From IMG/VR virus record IMGVR_UViG_3300012984_000014, positions 1 through 64,000 of that record: 64,000 bases of DNA; one strand, 5' to 3'. The notes below the pieces were generated by a model. That model searched no databases, had not been told where the DNA came from, and saw nothing but the letters and a program-made list of their open reading frames with translations. The position numbers were made by a program, and so were the translations under genes. Shown piece by piece: positions 16,421 through 24,415 of the stretch. Each line of letters opens with the position of its first letter. The first letter of the stretch is position 1. The stretch is from a virus.

Positions 16421-17305
16421 ATGACGACGACAGGCAAGAAAGTTGCTGCTGGCAAACCAGCAGCCGTTCCCGAAACCGAAGTGGCCGCGGTCGAAGAGAC
16501 CCCGAAGCGCTTCTCTCTCACGATGGCCGAACGCGGCCCCGTTCTCCCGGTCGGCGTCAAGCTGCCCTCGGGAGACCTCGCGCGCGACATTGTCGCGCGC
16601 CCTTGGAAGACCAAGGACGAGCGCGCGCTGGGCAAGCTGAAGAAGCCGAACATGAGCATGGCCGGCTACGTCGGCACGCTCATCGGCTACATGTTCAGCC
16701 GACTCGGAACGAACGAGTGGCAACCCGACTCTCCGCCCATGCCCGAACGTCTGGTGATGATCAACCAGATGTACATGGCTGATGTCTTCTACGCCTACAT
16801 GTGGCTTCGCCGGGAAGTGATCGGCAACGAGCTTCACATGAACGTGGAGTGCCCAAGTTGCAAGAAGGGCTTCCGCTTCGAGGGCGACTTGGGCTCAACC
16901 ATGGTCCAGTGCGTCCACGATGTGAACGGGCTGGATCAGACGTACACGCTCAAGGATCCCATCAGCGTTCGCAAGAAGAACGTGACTGTGTTTCGTATGC
17001 GTCCGCCGCGCTGGGGCGCTCTCAACATCAAGGATGGCGAAGCGCTGAACGAGGCGACGGCGAAGATTGCCACCATTCGCAGCTCCATCGTCGGCTTGAA
17101 CGACGATCCGAACGAGGTGACGCTCACTGACGACGAGTTGGACGAGCTGTCCAAGAAGGATCTCGAAGGCATCTCGGCCCTCCTCAACAACGACTACCTG
17201 GGACCCCGGATGGTCGTGGAAGGCGACTGCCCGCGCTGTGAAGCTCCATTCAAGCAGATGATCGACTGGAGTTATGGAGGTTTTTTTACGAGTTCTTCCG
17301 TGTAA
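16421..17305 (+). CDS. Tail assembly chaperone, short form
   Basis: A 294-residue protein starting at ATG 16421 with TTGGAGG upstream. A disordered N-terminus is followed by helical segments and two Cys pairs, CPSCKKGF and CPRCEAPF, which probably make one zinc site. It sits between the tube and tape-measure genes, where tailed phages encode chaperones in two overlapping frames. The stop follows a run of seven T at 17281-17287, where ribosomes can slip to the -1 frame and continue into the 17287-17511 extension. The short form ends in a non-conserved Ser/Thr tail. Confidence 0.7.
   Translation: MTTTGKKVAAGKPAAVPETEVAAVEETPKRFSLTMAERGPVLPVGVKLPSGDLARDIVARPWKTKDERALGKLKKPNMSMAGYVGTLIGYMFSRLGTNEWQPDSPPMPERLVMINQMYMADVFYAYMWLRREVIGNELHMNVECPSCKKGFRFEGDLGSTMVQCVHDVNGLDQTYTLKDPISVRKKNVTVFRMRPPRWGALNIKDGEALNEATAKIATIRSSIVGLNDDPNEVTLTDDELDELSKKDLEGISALLNNDYLGPRMVVEGDCPRCEAPFKQMIDWSYGGFFTSSSV
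17281..17287 (+). other. Programmed -1 ribosomal frameshift site
   Basis: TTTTTTT followed by A. In the upstream frame the codons are TTT (17282-17284) and TTT (17285-17287), so the heptamer fits X XXY YYZ with X, Y and Z all T. Slipping back one base gives TTT TTT TAC and enters the downstream open frame. A perfect 7-bp hairpin, GACCTGC (17317-17323) with GCAGGTC (17328-17334) and loop GTGA, lies 29 bases downstream and may stimulate slippage. Confidence 0.75.
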
Positions 17306-17511
17306 TAAAGTTGGAGGACCTGCGTGAGCAGGTCTTCGCTCTGACTTATGGCATGGAAGGAATTGGCTATGACGCCATCAGCGAGATGGAGCCAGACGAG
17401 CGCGAGTGGTACGTCACTCGTCTGAACAAGCAGCTGAAGTACGAAAACGAGGAGATCAAGAAGGCTGGAGCGAAGAATAAGGGGCGTGGTCGGTCGCGCG
17501 GCAAAAGGTAA
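17287..17511 (+). CDS. Tail assembly chaperone, -1 frameshift extension
   Basis: An open frame read after the slip site, adding 74 residues to give a fusion of about 363. It begins YEFFRVIKLEDLREQVF and contains YDAISEMEPDEREWYV and a Lys-rich end. The segment resembles the second halves of tail chaperones that bind tape measure in lambda, P2 and T4-like phages. The only independent starts are a TTG at 17311 and a late ATG at 17353, without a strong ribosome site, which supports frameshifting over separate initiation. The tape-measure gene starts seven bases after its stop. Confidence 0.7.
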   Translation, partial: YEFFRVIKLEDLREQVFALTYGMEGIGYDAISEMEPDEREWYVTRLNKQLKYENEEIKKAGAKNKGRGRSRGKR

Positions 17512-17517
17512 ACCAAG

Positions 17518-19968
17518 ATGAGCCTGGAAAACATCGGAATCGGCGGCGTCCTCAGCTTCAACGGAAGCCAAGCCGTTGCCGGAATGGGCTCAGCAACGGC
17601 GGCTACCGCCAAACTCGCAGACAAACAGACCACGCTTTCCATCGCCGCATCAAAGGTCGGCGGTGCTTTCAGTGCGATCGGAGGCTTCGCCGCCAAGGCA
17701 AGCCTCGCGCTCGCTCCGATCACGGGTGCCTTCGCTTTCGCCGAGCACTACGCGATGAAGTTCGAGAAGGCCATGAGCGGTGTCAAGGCCGTGGCCGGCG
17801 CGACTTCCGGAGAGATGGCCCAGCTCACGTTGGCGGCCAAGAAGTTCGGCGCCAAGTCGACGTTCGACCCCGTTGAAGTGGCAGGCGGCATGGAAGAGCT
17901 CGCGCGCGCTGGCTTCGACGCAAAGGAAACGCTATCTGCCATTCCAGGCGTCCTCGCAGCGGCCGCTGCCGAAGGCATGCCGTTGGCACAGGCGACAGAG
18001 ATTGTCTCCCAAACACTCCGAGGTATGGGGCTGGCAGCGGACCAGTCAACGCGGGTGGCAGACGTGCTCGCGTTGGCGTCGGCGAAGACGAACGCCAGCA
18101 TCAGCTCGTTGGGCGAGGCAATGAAGTATGCCGCTGCCCAATCGAAGATCATGGGCGTTGACTTGGAGACCACGGTCGGCATGCTCGGCCTCGCGGCAGA
18201 TGCGGGCTTGAGCGGATCCATCGGCGGCTCCTCGTTTGCGGCGATGCTTACCAAGCTCGCCAAGCCGAGCAAAGAGGCGAACCGCTGGCTCAAGGCCAAC
18301 AACATCGAGATGACCAAGACGGCCACCGGCGGCCTGGACATCGTCGATGTGATCAAGCAGATCAACACCAAGATCGAAGCCCAAACCGATGTGATGAAGA
18401 AGGGCGCGATCATGGCCGAGGTCTTTGGCGACCGCGGCAAGAAGGCGTTCGGCGCCATCGCCTCCGGAATCCAATCCGGGAAGATCGACACAATCGTTGC
18501 CGACCTCCGGAACGCCGCGGGCGCGGCCCAGAAGATGGCCGACACGCGCTTGGAAGGCGTGTTGGGAACGATCAAGCAGATCACGAACGCCGGCAAGGCG
18601 CTGGCGATCGAATTCTTTGGCGGGTTGATCACGGCGGCCGGGCCGACTCTGAAGGCGGTCGGCGAGGCGTTCGGAAACATCGTCAATATCGTTCAAGACC
18701 TGCAGGCCGGCGTGAAGATGAATCGCGCCGAACTTGAAGACAAGTACGGCCCCGGCGTCGTGGCTGTCGCCTATGGAATCGTGGACGCCATCAAGGAGAT
18801 CTCCAACACTATCGGTGTGGTCCGCGCAGCTTTCATGGACTTCTTCGAAAGGATCGCAGGTGGCGCATCATCGGAGATGATTCAATCGCTCGTGAAGATC
18901 GGCGTGGAATTGCTGGCTGTTACCGCGCTCCTAAGTCCATTCTTGGTGGCTGTTGCCGCTATTGCCACTGCCATTGGAGCAATCCTTCCTGTGGCTGGCG
19001 CCGTTGTCGAAGGAGTCGGAGCGGCTTTCTCCGCGCTGGCGTCTGGTCCAGTTTTGGCATTCGGCGTAACGATCGGCCTTTTGTTCCTCGCCATGCGGAA
19101 CGAAGGCGAGTCGGTCGGCTCAGTCTTCGAACGTATGTGGACGATGGTGACCGACCTCGGACACTGGTTCATGGACGAGGCGTTGATGCCCATGGTGAAC
19201 ATCTTCCTGAGCGAAGTGAAGCCAGCGATCGTCAACATTCAGAAGACGTTCAGCGCGTTCATCGCCGAAGCCGGAGCCGAGTTCAAGTCTTGGTTCGGCG
19301 GCATCTACCGCGCGATGCAAGCGCTGGCTCCGCTCTTCAGCGCCATCTTCAAGATCTTGGGCGTAATCGTCGCGTCCTTCGTGGACGTCGCCGTGACGAT
19401 GTTCGGCTGGATTCTTCAGGCGGTCACCCCGGTGCTACATGTGGTCAAGGAGGTCGGGCTCTGGATCCTCAACGTCTTGCTCAAGGCGTTGCAGAAGGCC
19501 ATCAGCTTCGCCCTGCAGGCCAGCCACGCGCTGGGCATCGACACGAGCGGCCCGATCTGGCAGGACCTCGCGACGTTCGCGAGCAACAAGATTGACATCT
19601 CCTCGCCCGAGGGGCAGGCCCAGAACCAATCGGCGATCCAGAGCGCGGGAAAGAAGCCCACCGTGGCCGAGCGAGAACATGGCGACAGCGGAGCCGACGT
19701 ATTTGCCAAGGAGGCGGCGCAGAACGTCGCGATGCAGAAGGCGGCAGGCGCGTCCAAGCCAAACGTTGACGTCACGGTCGACGTCCAAGACAAGCGTTCG
19801 CTCGAAGTGAAGAACTGCATGACAGTCGATGGCCGGGAGCTCGCCGTGGCCCAGGGCCGTCACAAACAGGAGATCAACGAGCGCGCGGGCTTCCGGGCAA
19901 CGCCGTACCAGCGCCGACAAATCGCAGAGCAAGGCGCCGCTCCGGTCGGCGGAGTTGGAGGTTCCTGA
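17518..19968 (+). CDS. Tail tape measure protein
   Basis: An 816-residue protein. Residues 90-330 match the TP901-type tape-measure core: ATSGEMAQLTLAAKKFGAKS, EVAGGMEELARAGFDAKETL, PLAQATEIVSQTLRGMG, SISSLGEAMKYAAAQ and AADAGLSGSIGGSSFAAML. Residues 450-680 hold hydrophobic membrane-like stretches (LLAVTALLSPFLVAVAAIAT), as in proteins ejected into the host envelope. Long helices follow. It determines tail length and comes straight after its chaperones. For a contractile tail the length is moderate. The next gene overlaps the last bases of its stop. Confidence 0.9.
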   Translation: MSLENIGIGGVLSFNGSQAVAGMGSATAATAKLADKQTTLSIAASKVGGAFSAIGGFAAKASLALAPITGAFAFAEHYAMKFEKAMSGVKAVAGATSGEMAQLTLAAKKFGAKSTFDPVEVAGGMEELARAGFDAKETLSAIPGVLAAAAAEGMPLAQATEIVSQTLRGMGLAADQSTRVADVLALASAKTNASISSLGEAMKYAAAQSKIMGVDLETTVGMLGLAADAGLSGSIGGSSFAAMLTKLAKPSKEANRWLKANNIEMTKTATGGLDIVDVIKQINTKIEAQTDVMKKGAIMAEVFGDRGKKAFGAIASGIQSGKIDTIVADLRNAAGAAQKMADTRLEGVLGTIKQITNAGKALAIEFFGGLITAAGPTLKAVGEAFGNIVNIVQDLQAGVKMNRAELEDKYGPGVVAVAYGIVDAIKEISNTIGVVRAAFMDFFERIAGGASSEMIQSLVKIGVELLAVTALLSPFLVAVAAIATAIGAILPVAGAVVEGVGAAFSALASGPVLAFGVTIGLLFLAMRNEGESVGSVFERMWTMVTDLGHWFMDEALMPMVNIFLSEVKPAIVNIQKTFSAFIAEAGAEFKSWFGGIYRAMQALAPLFSAIFKILGVIVASFVDVAVTMFGWILQAVTPVLHVVKEVGLWILNVLLKALQKAISFALQASHALGIDTSGPIWQDLATFASNKIDISSPEGQAQNQSAIQSAGKKPTVAEREHGDSGADVFAKEAAQNVAMQKAAGASKPNVDVTVDVQDKRSLEVKNCMTVDGRELAVAQGRHKQEINERAGFRATPYQRRQIAEQGAAPVGGVGGS

Positions 19969-20795
19969 TGGGCATCGGAAATGCACTGATCGGCGTTGGC
20001 GGGACCCTGCTGAGCAAGATGCTCAGCCTGAAGTCTTGGACGCTGAAGAACACCGAGGATGGCACCACACTGAAGGGGCAGTTCCCGGCAGAGGACGTCA
20101 CCCGGAGCGTGGGCGGGAATTGGTCCGAGATCCAGGCCCTGAACCGCAGCAACGCCTTCCTCCAATTCCTGAACGGGAAGTCCCAGACGCTCTCTGTTCA
20201 ATCGCGCTTCTTCAAGCGCGACATGTTCGACGACTCGCCGGTGGACAAGGTGGAGAAGCTGATCGAGTGGACGCAATCCACCATCCGCTTCCGGCGCCCG
20301 CCGATGCTAACGTTCATCCTCGGGGACGGCCTCGGCCTCCAGATGGACTGCGTTTGCACAGGCGTTACGGGCATCAAATATGGGATGCCCAACTCGCTCG
20401 GCGGCATTCGAGAAGTCCAGTTCACAATGGAGTTTCTGCGCGTCAGCGGGCGCCAGACGGCGTTCTCCAGCGAGCAGGAAGTCACAGACACGCGGTACGC
20501 GCACGCCAAGGATGGCGACTACTACGAATTGCTGTGCCAAGAGGAGTACGGCGACCCGATGATCGGCGTGATCATCCGTCAGCGGAATCCAACCAAGCCG
20601 CTGCTGTCTGCCGGCGACATCATCGCGCTCCCCGCGCTCGAAGGCGTCCGCGGCTCAGTGCCATCGCAGCAATCCATCCCGCTCAAGGGCGCATACGGCC
20701 GAAAGGACACGATTCAGAAGCAACTTCGGTTGCAGTTCTTCAACAAGCGCTCCACGAACTACACGACGTTCAACTACAAGACCGCGGTGCGCTGA
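19968..20795 (+). CDS. Tube-initiator/LysM baseplate protein (CIS tube-P2 gpX like)
   Basis: A 275-residue protein. Residues 20-175 resemble the contractile-injection-system tube or gp53/gp48-type domain: LKNTEDGTTLKGQFPAED, FLQFLNGKSQTLSVQSRFF, and REVQFTMEFLRVSG. Residues 190-235 resemble a LysM or P2 gpX motif: DYYELLCQEEYGDP, then RNPTKPLLSAGDIIALP. Between tape measure and hub this combination usually encodes the protein joining tube to baseplate hub, with LysM contacting peptidoglycan or clamping. ATG overlaps the tape-measure stop. Confidence 0.7.
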   Translation: MGIGNALIGVGGTLLSKMLSLKSWTLKNTEDGTTLKGQFPAEDVTRSVGGNWSEIQALNRSNAFLQFLNGKSQTLSVQSRFFKRDMFDDSPVDKVEKLIEWTQSTIRFRRPPMLTFILGDGLGLQMDCVCTGVTGIKYGMPNSLGGIREVQFTMEFLRVSGRQTAFSSEQEVTDTRYAHAKDGDYYELLCQEEYGDPMIGVIIRQRNPTKPLLSAGDIIALPALEGVRGSVPSQQSIPLKGAYGRKDTIQKQLRLQFFNKRSTNYTTFNYKTAVR

Positions 20796-22186
20796 TGGTC
20801 CAAGTCCTCGACACCCGTTCCGGAGCCACGACCGACAAAGGGATCGCGCCCATCTCGCGCTTCCCGGACACGATGGCGCCCGACTTCTCCATCAAATTGG
20901 ACAACAATCGCTTGGACGAGAGCGTCCGTGAGATGATCCAATCTGTGGAATACGAGTCTTGCGACGGCATGGCGGACGTCATGAAGCTGACGATCGCCGA
21001 CACGATGGACAAGAGCGCGCGCCTGCCAATCCGCGACTCGAAGTTGTTCATGCCCGGGCGCGTGATCTCGCTCTTCATCGGCTACGGAACACAGCTTCGA
21101 CACATTGGCTCGGCGGAGATCCGCCGAATTCGGCCCATCTTCCCGAGCGGCGCGGCGCCGTCGATGGAAGTCATTGCCTACACGGCAGATGCAAAGATGG
21201 CGGACACCGGCCCCGAGCCGCTCAAAGAGACCAAGGTCCTGAAGAAGGGCGGAATCAGGAAGAAGAACAGCAAGGCGGGACGCCGTTGGAAGGACGCGCG
21301 GTACAGCGACGCGGTGGCCGATCGGGCCGACGCCTACGGCTTCAAGTTGGACATCGATGAGGCGCCGTATGGCGGCGACTTCATCCAAAAAGCCAACATG
21401 ACCGACTACGATTTCATCAAGGGCCTGTCCAATCTGACTGGCTTCGTATTCTGGGTGGACGGCGACTCGAACGGCGAGTGGACCCTGCATTTCAAGGATC
21501 CCGCGCGCCTCCGGCAAGCCGACCTCCAGGACAAGACGTACACATTCAAGTACGCGGACGACGACTTCAGCACGTTGCTTTCGTTCGAGCCCGAACTGGC
21601 GATCCAGTCGGCGATCACCAAGCTCCTCGTCCAGACCAAGGACCCCATCAGCGGGAAGATCCTGGAGGCGAAGATTGAGGAGGAGCCCGACCAGGGACCA
21701 GAAACCGGCATTGATCCCGGGAACCTGAAGCATGATGGCGACATCGTGGACAAGAGCCTGGATCAGCGCTCCGCGCTCGACCTAAAGGGCAATGGGATGA
21801 CCGGACAGCTGACGACGGCCAGCGACATCAAGCTGTTCGTCGATGACTTCAGCTTCGACATCCGAGCCAACCGACGTTTCCGAAACGAAGCCGAATTGGC
21901 TGGTTGGGCGGCGCAATGGTTCCGTCGCAATCGTGAGAACTTCCTTCTGGCGCGCGGCTCGATAATTGGCATCGAGTCGATGCGGGCACGACAGATTCAC
22001 AACATGTCCGGCCTGGGAATCGCTTGGGACGGACCCTATTATTTCACGCGCGTTCGCCACATTCTGAACGCCACGCAGGGCTATGTCATCGACTTCAACG
22101 GGCGGAAGCTCGTTCCGGACCTGCCGCCAGTCAGCTCCGATCAAGACCTCCAGATTGAAACCCTACTTCTAGGACAGACGTTTTGA
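20795..22186 (+). CDS. Baseplate hub protein (gp27/gpD-like)
   Basis: A 463-residue protein starting at ATG 20795, which overlaps the upstream stop (TGATG). It has the late-control gpD/gp27 layout: a beta-barrel beginning PDFSIKLDNNRLDESVREM, SVEYESCDGMADVMKLTIAD and a second barrel with TYTFKYADDDFSTLLSFEPE. A middle MTDYDFIKGLSNLTGFVFWV is the most typical motif, since hub proteins nearly always carry this D-F-I-x-x-L pattern. Three copies would sit above the spike. The C-terminal IQNMSGLG-type segment is replaced by IHNMSGLGIAWDGPYYFTR. Confidence 0.8.
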   Translation: MVQVLDTRSGATTDKGIAPISRFPDTMAPDFSIKLDNNRLDESVREMIQSVEYESCDGMADVMKLTIADTMDKSARLPIRDSKLFMPGRVISLFIGYGTQLRHIGSAEIRRIRPIFPSGAAPSMEVIAYTADAKMADTGPEPLKETKVLKKGGIRKKNSKAGRRWKDARYSDAVADRADAYGFKLDIDEAPYGGDFIQKANMTDYDFIKGLSNLTGFVFWVDGDSNGEWTLHFKDPARLRQADLQDKTYTFKYADDDFSTLLSFEPELAIQSAITKLLVQTKDPISGKILEAKIEEEPDQGPETGIDPGNLKHDGDIVDKSLDQRSALDLKGNGMTGQLTTASDIKLFVDDFSFDIRANRRFRNEAELAGWAAQWFRRNRENFLLARGSIIGIESMRARQIHNMSGLGIAWDGPYYFTRVRHILNATQGYVIDFNGRKLVPDLPPVSSDQDLQIETLLLGQTF

Positions 22187-23037
22187 TCATCAGCGGTACA
22201 TATCCGGCTACAGTCACCGCCATTGACGACCCCGAGCAACGCGGGCGAATTCGTGTTGCTTGCGCAGCACTCATGGGAGACGAAGAGACCGAGATGCCAC
22301 ACTGGGTTGATCCGGTGTACGAATGGGGGTGGTTCATTGTTCCCGACCCTGGCGAAATCGTGGATATCGAGGTGGCAGAGGGAGCGGAGGACGACGAACA
22401 CCGCGGACAAATCTCAATCCAGAATTTGAATCCTCGTTGGAAGGGCCGCTATTGGGGCGGCGAAAACACGGAGAACGCCAGGAAGGTTCCGGACGACTTC
22501 AAGACGAACTACGGCAAACGCCGGGGCTTCGCCACGCCCGGCGGCCACGTGATGATGTTCGACGACACGGAGGGCCAGAAGAAGTTCAGCATCACGAAGG
22601 CCGGGGCGGATGGTGAATTCACGTACATGGCTGCCGACGAAGACGGCAGCTGGATCATGGCGAACAAAAACGGCTCGCTGCTGTACATGAACGCCAAGGC
22701 CAAGGAGGTGTCTTGGATTGACGAGCACGGCAACACCATCTCATCCGCGTCGACTGGTATCAAGCTGATCGACAAGTCGGGCGGCATCATCGAGATGAAG
22801 GACAGCGCGATCCAGATTCTCAGCGCGGGCGCCGTGACCGTCTCGTGCAAGAACGCTGTTCTGGACGCGGGCAAGGTCGAGTTGGCTCAACCGGCCATCG
22901 ACGCGATCATCAAGGGCACGACGTTCATGCCCTACTTTCTCGCCCACATCCATCCGACCGGAATGGGCCCGAGCGGGCCGCCCGTTCCCACCGGCGCGGA
23001 GGCGACGCTGCTCAGCCTCAAGGTATTCGTCGGATGA
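22183..23037 (+). CDS. Baseplate spike protein (gpV/gp5 type)
   Basis: A 284-residue protein starting at TTG 22183, coupled to the hub stop. Residues 5-85 form an OB-fold like gpV/VgrG (GTYPATVTAIDDPEQRGRIR, WGWFIVPDPGEIVDIEV). Then TPGGHVMMFDDTEG and a series of short regular strands (SITKAGADGEFTYM and later ones) form a triple-stranded beta-helix needle. The tip region AHIHPTGMGPSGPP carries an H-x-H motif, which in P2 gpV-type spikes binds iron. It pierces the outer membrane at contraction. No lysozyme domain is present. Confidence 0.8.
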   Translation: MIISGTYPATVTAIDDPEQRGRIRVACAALMGDEETEMPHWVDPVYEWGWFIVPDPGEIVDIEVAEGAEDDEHRGQISIQNLNPRWKGRYWGGENTENARKVPDDFKTNYGKRRGFATPGGHVMMFDDTEGQKKFSITKAGADGEFTYMAADEDGSWIMANKNGSLLYMNAKAKEVSWIDEHGNTISSASTGIKLIDKSGGIIEMKDSAIQILSAGAVTVSCKNAVLDAGKVELAQPAIDAIIKGTTFMPYFLAHIHPTGMGPSGPPVPTGAEATLLSLKVFVG

Positions 23038-23147
23038 AGATCATGATCAAGGGCGCGGCCATCGTCGGCATCGGCTTTTGTCTTGCTGTGACGGTCGCTT
23101 GCGAGTTGGCCGGGGCATACGAGCGGCGCGCGCGGAGGCGTCGATGA
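23034..23147 (+). CDS. Small membrane peptide
   Basis: A 37-residue peptide beginning at ATG 23034, overlapping the spike stop (ATGA). It has one hydrophobic segment (GAAIVGIGFCLAVTVACELA) followed by an Arg-rich end, so it should insert with the C-terminus inside. It ends at the base before the ATG of the Leu-Pro repeat gene, and this tight coupling on both sides is the main sign that it is real. Function is unknown. A holin-like or tail-associated role is possible. Confidence 0.4.
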   Translation: MKIMIKGAAIVGIGFCLAVTVACELAGAYERRARRRR

Positions 23148-23489
23148 ATGTCCAAGTGCAAGTTCCCAACGCTGCCCACGCTCGCGCTCCCCATCCCATT
23201 CCCGCCCGCGCTTCCGCAGCTTCCGGCACTGCCCACGTTGCCGGCCCTGCCGAATCTGCCGGGCATACCTCTGCCAACGCTGCCCACGCTCGCGCTCCCC
23301 ATCCCATTCCCGCCCGCGCTTCCGCAGCTTCCGGCACTGCCCACGTTGCCGAGCCTCCCCAAGCTACCGATTGGAATCACGCTGCCAACGCTGCCCACGC
23401 TCGCGCTGCCGATCCCATTCCCGCCAGCTCTCCCCCAACTGCCGACGCTGCCCACGCTTCCCGGGCTGCCTCCGTGCGCTATTGACTGA
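23148..23489 (+). CDS. Leu-Pro repeat protein
   Basis: A 113-residue protein made almost entirely of Pro at every second or third position, with Leu, Thr, Ala and Phe between. It has three tandem units of 36-37 residues, each LPTLPTLALPIPFPPALPQL with a variable LPxLP linker. Cys occurs only near the two ends (residue 4 and the CAID terminus). Such a chain should be a polyproline-II rod. It sits between the spike and gp25 genes in the baseplate block. The protein matches nothing I recognise. Codons follow the genome's GC-rich style. Confidence 0.6.
   Translation: MSKCKFPTLPTLALPIPFPPALPQLPALPTLPALPNLPGIPLPTLPTLALPIPFPPALPQLPALPTLPSLPKLPIGITLPTLPTLALPIPFPPALPQLPTLPTLPGLPPCAID
23166..23480 (+). 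repeat. Three tandem copies of a 108-111 bp coding repeat
   Basis: Copies begin with CCAACGCTGCCCACGCTCGC at 23166, 23274 and 23385, giving periods of 108 and 111 bp. The first two are almost identical over about 75 bp. The third has diverged at many third positions. The period is a multiple of three, so copy number can change without breaking the frame. Confidence 0.85.
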
Positions 23490-23992
23490 TGGCCCTTGTA
23501 AGCTCCGTTTTGGCCTCGGGCCTGCTGGCAATGGTTCCGACGCCTGTGGAAGCGACGGCAATCACGAACTTCACCAACGCCTGGGCCACGTACTTCGCGG
23601 GCGCGAGCGTCACCGGCGTGCCCGTCGGGAGCTTGGCAGCGGCGAAGTCGGCGATGCAGGGCGCGCTCGTCGGTATGAGCTTGGCGAACGCGGGCGCGGC
23701 GAAGATTCAGGCGGGAATCACGGCCTTCTGGGGCGTCATCGTCACGAGCGGGCCGACCCTCTGGGTGCTCACCCCGAGCGTGATCACGGTGGTGACTCCG
23801 CCTCCGACGCTCGGAGGTATTGCGGCCGCACTTACAGCCGTCTTTGCGTCGAACGCTGCTGATCCAACCAAAACCCTCGCGCAAGCAACAAACGCCATCG
23901 CTATCGTCCTGCACAACAACGGCGGCCTCGGAGGCATAGCCACAGTCCAACCACCTCCCGTTGCCCCTTCCGTCCCCACACCTATTCTCTAA
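23489..23992 (+). CDS. Baseplate-region structural protein
   Basis: A 167-residue Ala/Val/Thr-rich protein, mainly helical and hydrophobic (SVLASGLLAMVPTP, AITNFTNAWATYFAGA, AAALTAVFASNAAD), with a Pro-rich end. Proteins of this size and composition (AAKSAMQGALVGMS, WGVIVTSGP) occur beside gp25 in many myovirus baseplate clusters, but without a known biochemical role. ATG overlaps the Leu-Pro gene stop (TGATG). Confidence 0.55.
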   Translation: MALVSSVLASGLLAMVPTPVEATAITNFTNAWATYFAGASVTGVPVGSLAAAKSAMQGALVGMSLANAGAAKIQAGITAFWGVIVTSGPTLWVLTPSVITVVTPPPTLGGIAAALTAVFASNAADPTKTLAQATNAIAIVLHNNGGLGGIATVQPPPVAPSVPTPIL

Positions 23993-23995
23993 TCC

Positions 23996-24412
23996 ATGGC
24001 AAGCGGCATTTCAACCCCCGTGGGAGCAAATCCAGGCGGGGGTATGCGGATAGCATCCGGGTCCGAGCAGGACACGAACGTGCTGATGCTCGCGCTCGCC
24101 TCGGACGACAACGAGAACGGTTTCCAGCAAGGCCAGGGGCTGGGAATTGAGATGATCTTCGACATCAACGACCCCGCGGCGCGCGCGGACATCCTAGCGA
24201 GCCTCCGGCGTGTCTTCGGGCGCTTCGAACGCCTAAAGCGCTTCAAGCTTCTGGAAAACACGATTCGTTGGCAGGACGGAGATCCTGGCGAGGCCATCTT
24301 GGTTTGTAAATACATCGCTTTGGAAACGGACAAGGTGGAAGAATTCGCCAAGTCCTACTACTCGTCTGAATCCGGCGCCAGCAACACCACGAACAAAAAC
24401 GGAACCAGGTAA
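23996..24412 (+). CDS. Baseplate wedge protein gp25-like
   Basis: A 138-residue protein immediately upstream of the gpJ gene. The order gp25 then gpJ is standard. It has the features of the gpW/gp25 fold: an N-terminal strand region, NDPAARADILASLRRVFGRF and a C-terminal strand pair (ILVCKYIALETDKV). The canonical glutamate-rich EPR core of T4 gp25 is not obvious, so the match is by size, order and pattern. It would nucleate sheath assembly on the baseplate. Confidence 0.5.
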   Translation: MASGISTPVGANPGGGMRIASGSEQDTNVLMLALASDDNENGFQQGQGLGIEMIFDINDPAARADILASLRRVFGRFERLKRFKLLENTIRWQDGDPGEAILVCKYIALETDKVEEFAKSYYSSESGASNTTNKNGTR

Positions 24413-24415
24413 GCA

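Noticed and set aside
17311-17511. Independent gene starting at TTG 17311
   Set aside because: No strong ribosome site fits, while the slip site, open -1 frame and gene order favour a frameshift extension.
19829-20794. Upstream in-frame extension of the hub protein
   Set aside because: It would overlap the tape-measure end and the LysM-type gene for almost 1 kb. The TGATG-coupled ATG at 20795 gives the normal hub length.
23166-23480. Tandem repeats considered as a CRISPR array
   Set aside because: The units are 108-111 bp with no unique spacers, are in frame throughout and encode a Leu-Pro repeat protein.
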